Part shown: piece by piece, positions 63,978 to 64,000 of the stretch
How positions within the stretch are numbered: the stretch's first letter is position 1
How the letters are laid out: each line of letters opens with the position of its first letter
Assembly: GCA_020740775.1 (NCBI GenBank)
Contig: JAHEWK010000032.1
Coordinates: forward strand, 310,001 to 374,000
DNA from: Ilyonectria destructans
Lineage: Eukaryota; Ascomycota; Sordariomycetes; Hypocreales; Nectriaceae
Direction of reading: 5' to 3'
Length of the DNA: 64,000 nt
Translations under genes and position numbers: made by a program
Notes under the pieces: model-generated
The model's input: the letters and a program-made list of their open reading frames with translations, nothing else
Database searches by the model: none
What the model was told of the DNA's origin: nothing

Positions 63978-64000
63978 AGTATAAGGCTTTAAGTGCCCTT

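Overview
The window is a transposon-dense accessory region from a filamentous ascomycete (Pezizomycotina). This is inferred from short GT-AG introns, fungal-only families (CFEM/Pth11-type receptor, Hsp30-type small heat shock protein, Fmp42-type transporter, Clr5-like helix-turn-helix, OrsD fingers, Crypton with GCR1_C) and nonsense codons that fit C:G to T:A decay resembling repeat-induced point mutation. Few genes look intact: an Hsp30-like chaperone (2.2-2.9 kb), an HNH_2 nuclease-fold gene (21.1-22.6 kb, minus), a 1306-residue chromodomain protein (24.1-28.0 kb), a small hypothetical gene (42.7 kb), an NAD-dependent epimerase/SDR gene (47.6-48.7 kb) and a CFEM-Pth11 receptor (61.7-63.4 kb, possibly with one bad splice acceptor). 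The left edge carries the N-terminal half of an Fmp42-type transporter with an apparent frameshift. Layout by position: hAT element 1 (5409-8722) abuts a truncated MULE (to 10850). A complete MULE with 9-bp target duplication (11608-16311) sits on the very end of an integrase-core DNA transposon (16317-20053, 6-bp duplication). A decayed ParB-like gene, the HNH_2 gene and a MULE-type MITE split by a solo LTR follow. After the chromodomain gene, a Pex14-like peroxin gene is broken up by a MULE-type element that encodes only a FAR1-like/zinc-knuckle protein. A Crypton tyrosine-recombinase element (31.0-41.1 kb) is split by a 7.2-kb Ty3/gypsy chromovirus with apparently identical LTRs and a 5-bp duplication; removing the insert restores the Crypton frame. 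Then come a decayed hAT element (43.3-46.7 kb) with a solo LTR inside, the SDR gene, an OrsD / tyrosine-recombinase-like / RecQ-like helicase fusion truncated at its 3' end (49.4-53.1 kb), a second, decayed HNH_2 gene, a GCN5-bromodomain pseudogene broken by a 168-bp element, a hAT-type MITE, a hAT remnant, a decayed Tc1/mariner element and the receptor gene. Target duplications and frame restoration give a relative order of events: the integrase element preceded the MULE, the MULE preceded its solo LTR, and the Crypton preceded the gypsy element. The best candidate for something little described is the OrsD-YR-helicase fusion, where the R, K, R-H, H and Y residues of a tyrosine recombinase can be read between the fingers and the helicase. 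Next come the convergent second gene inside the MULE and the catalytic-domain-less MULE protein. All product names come from motif recognition by eye; no database search was run.
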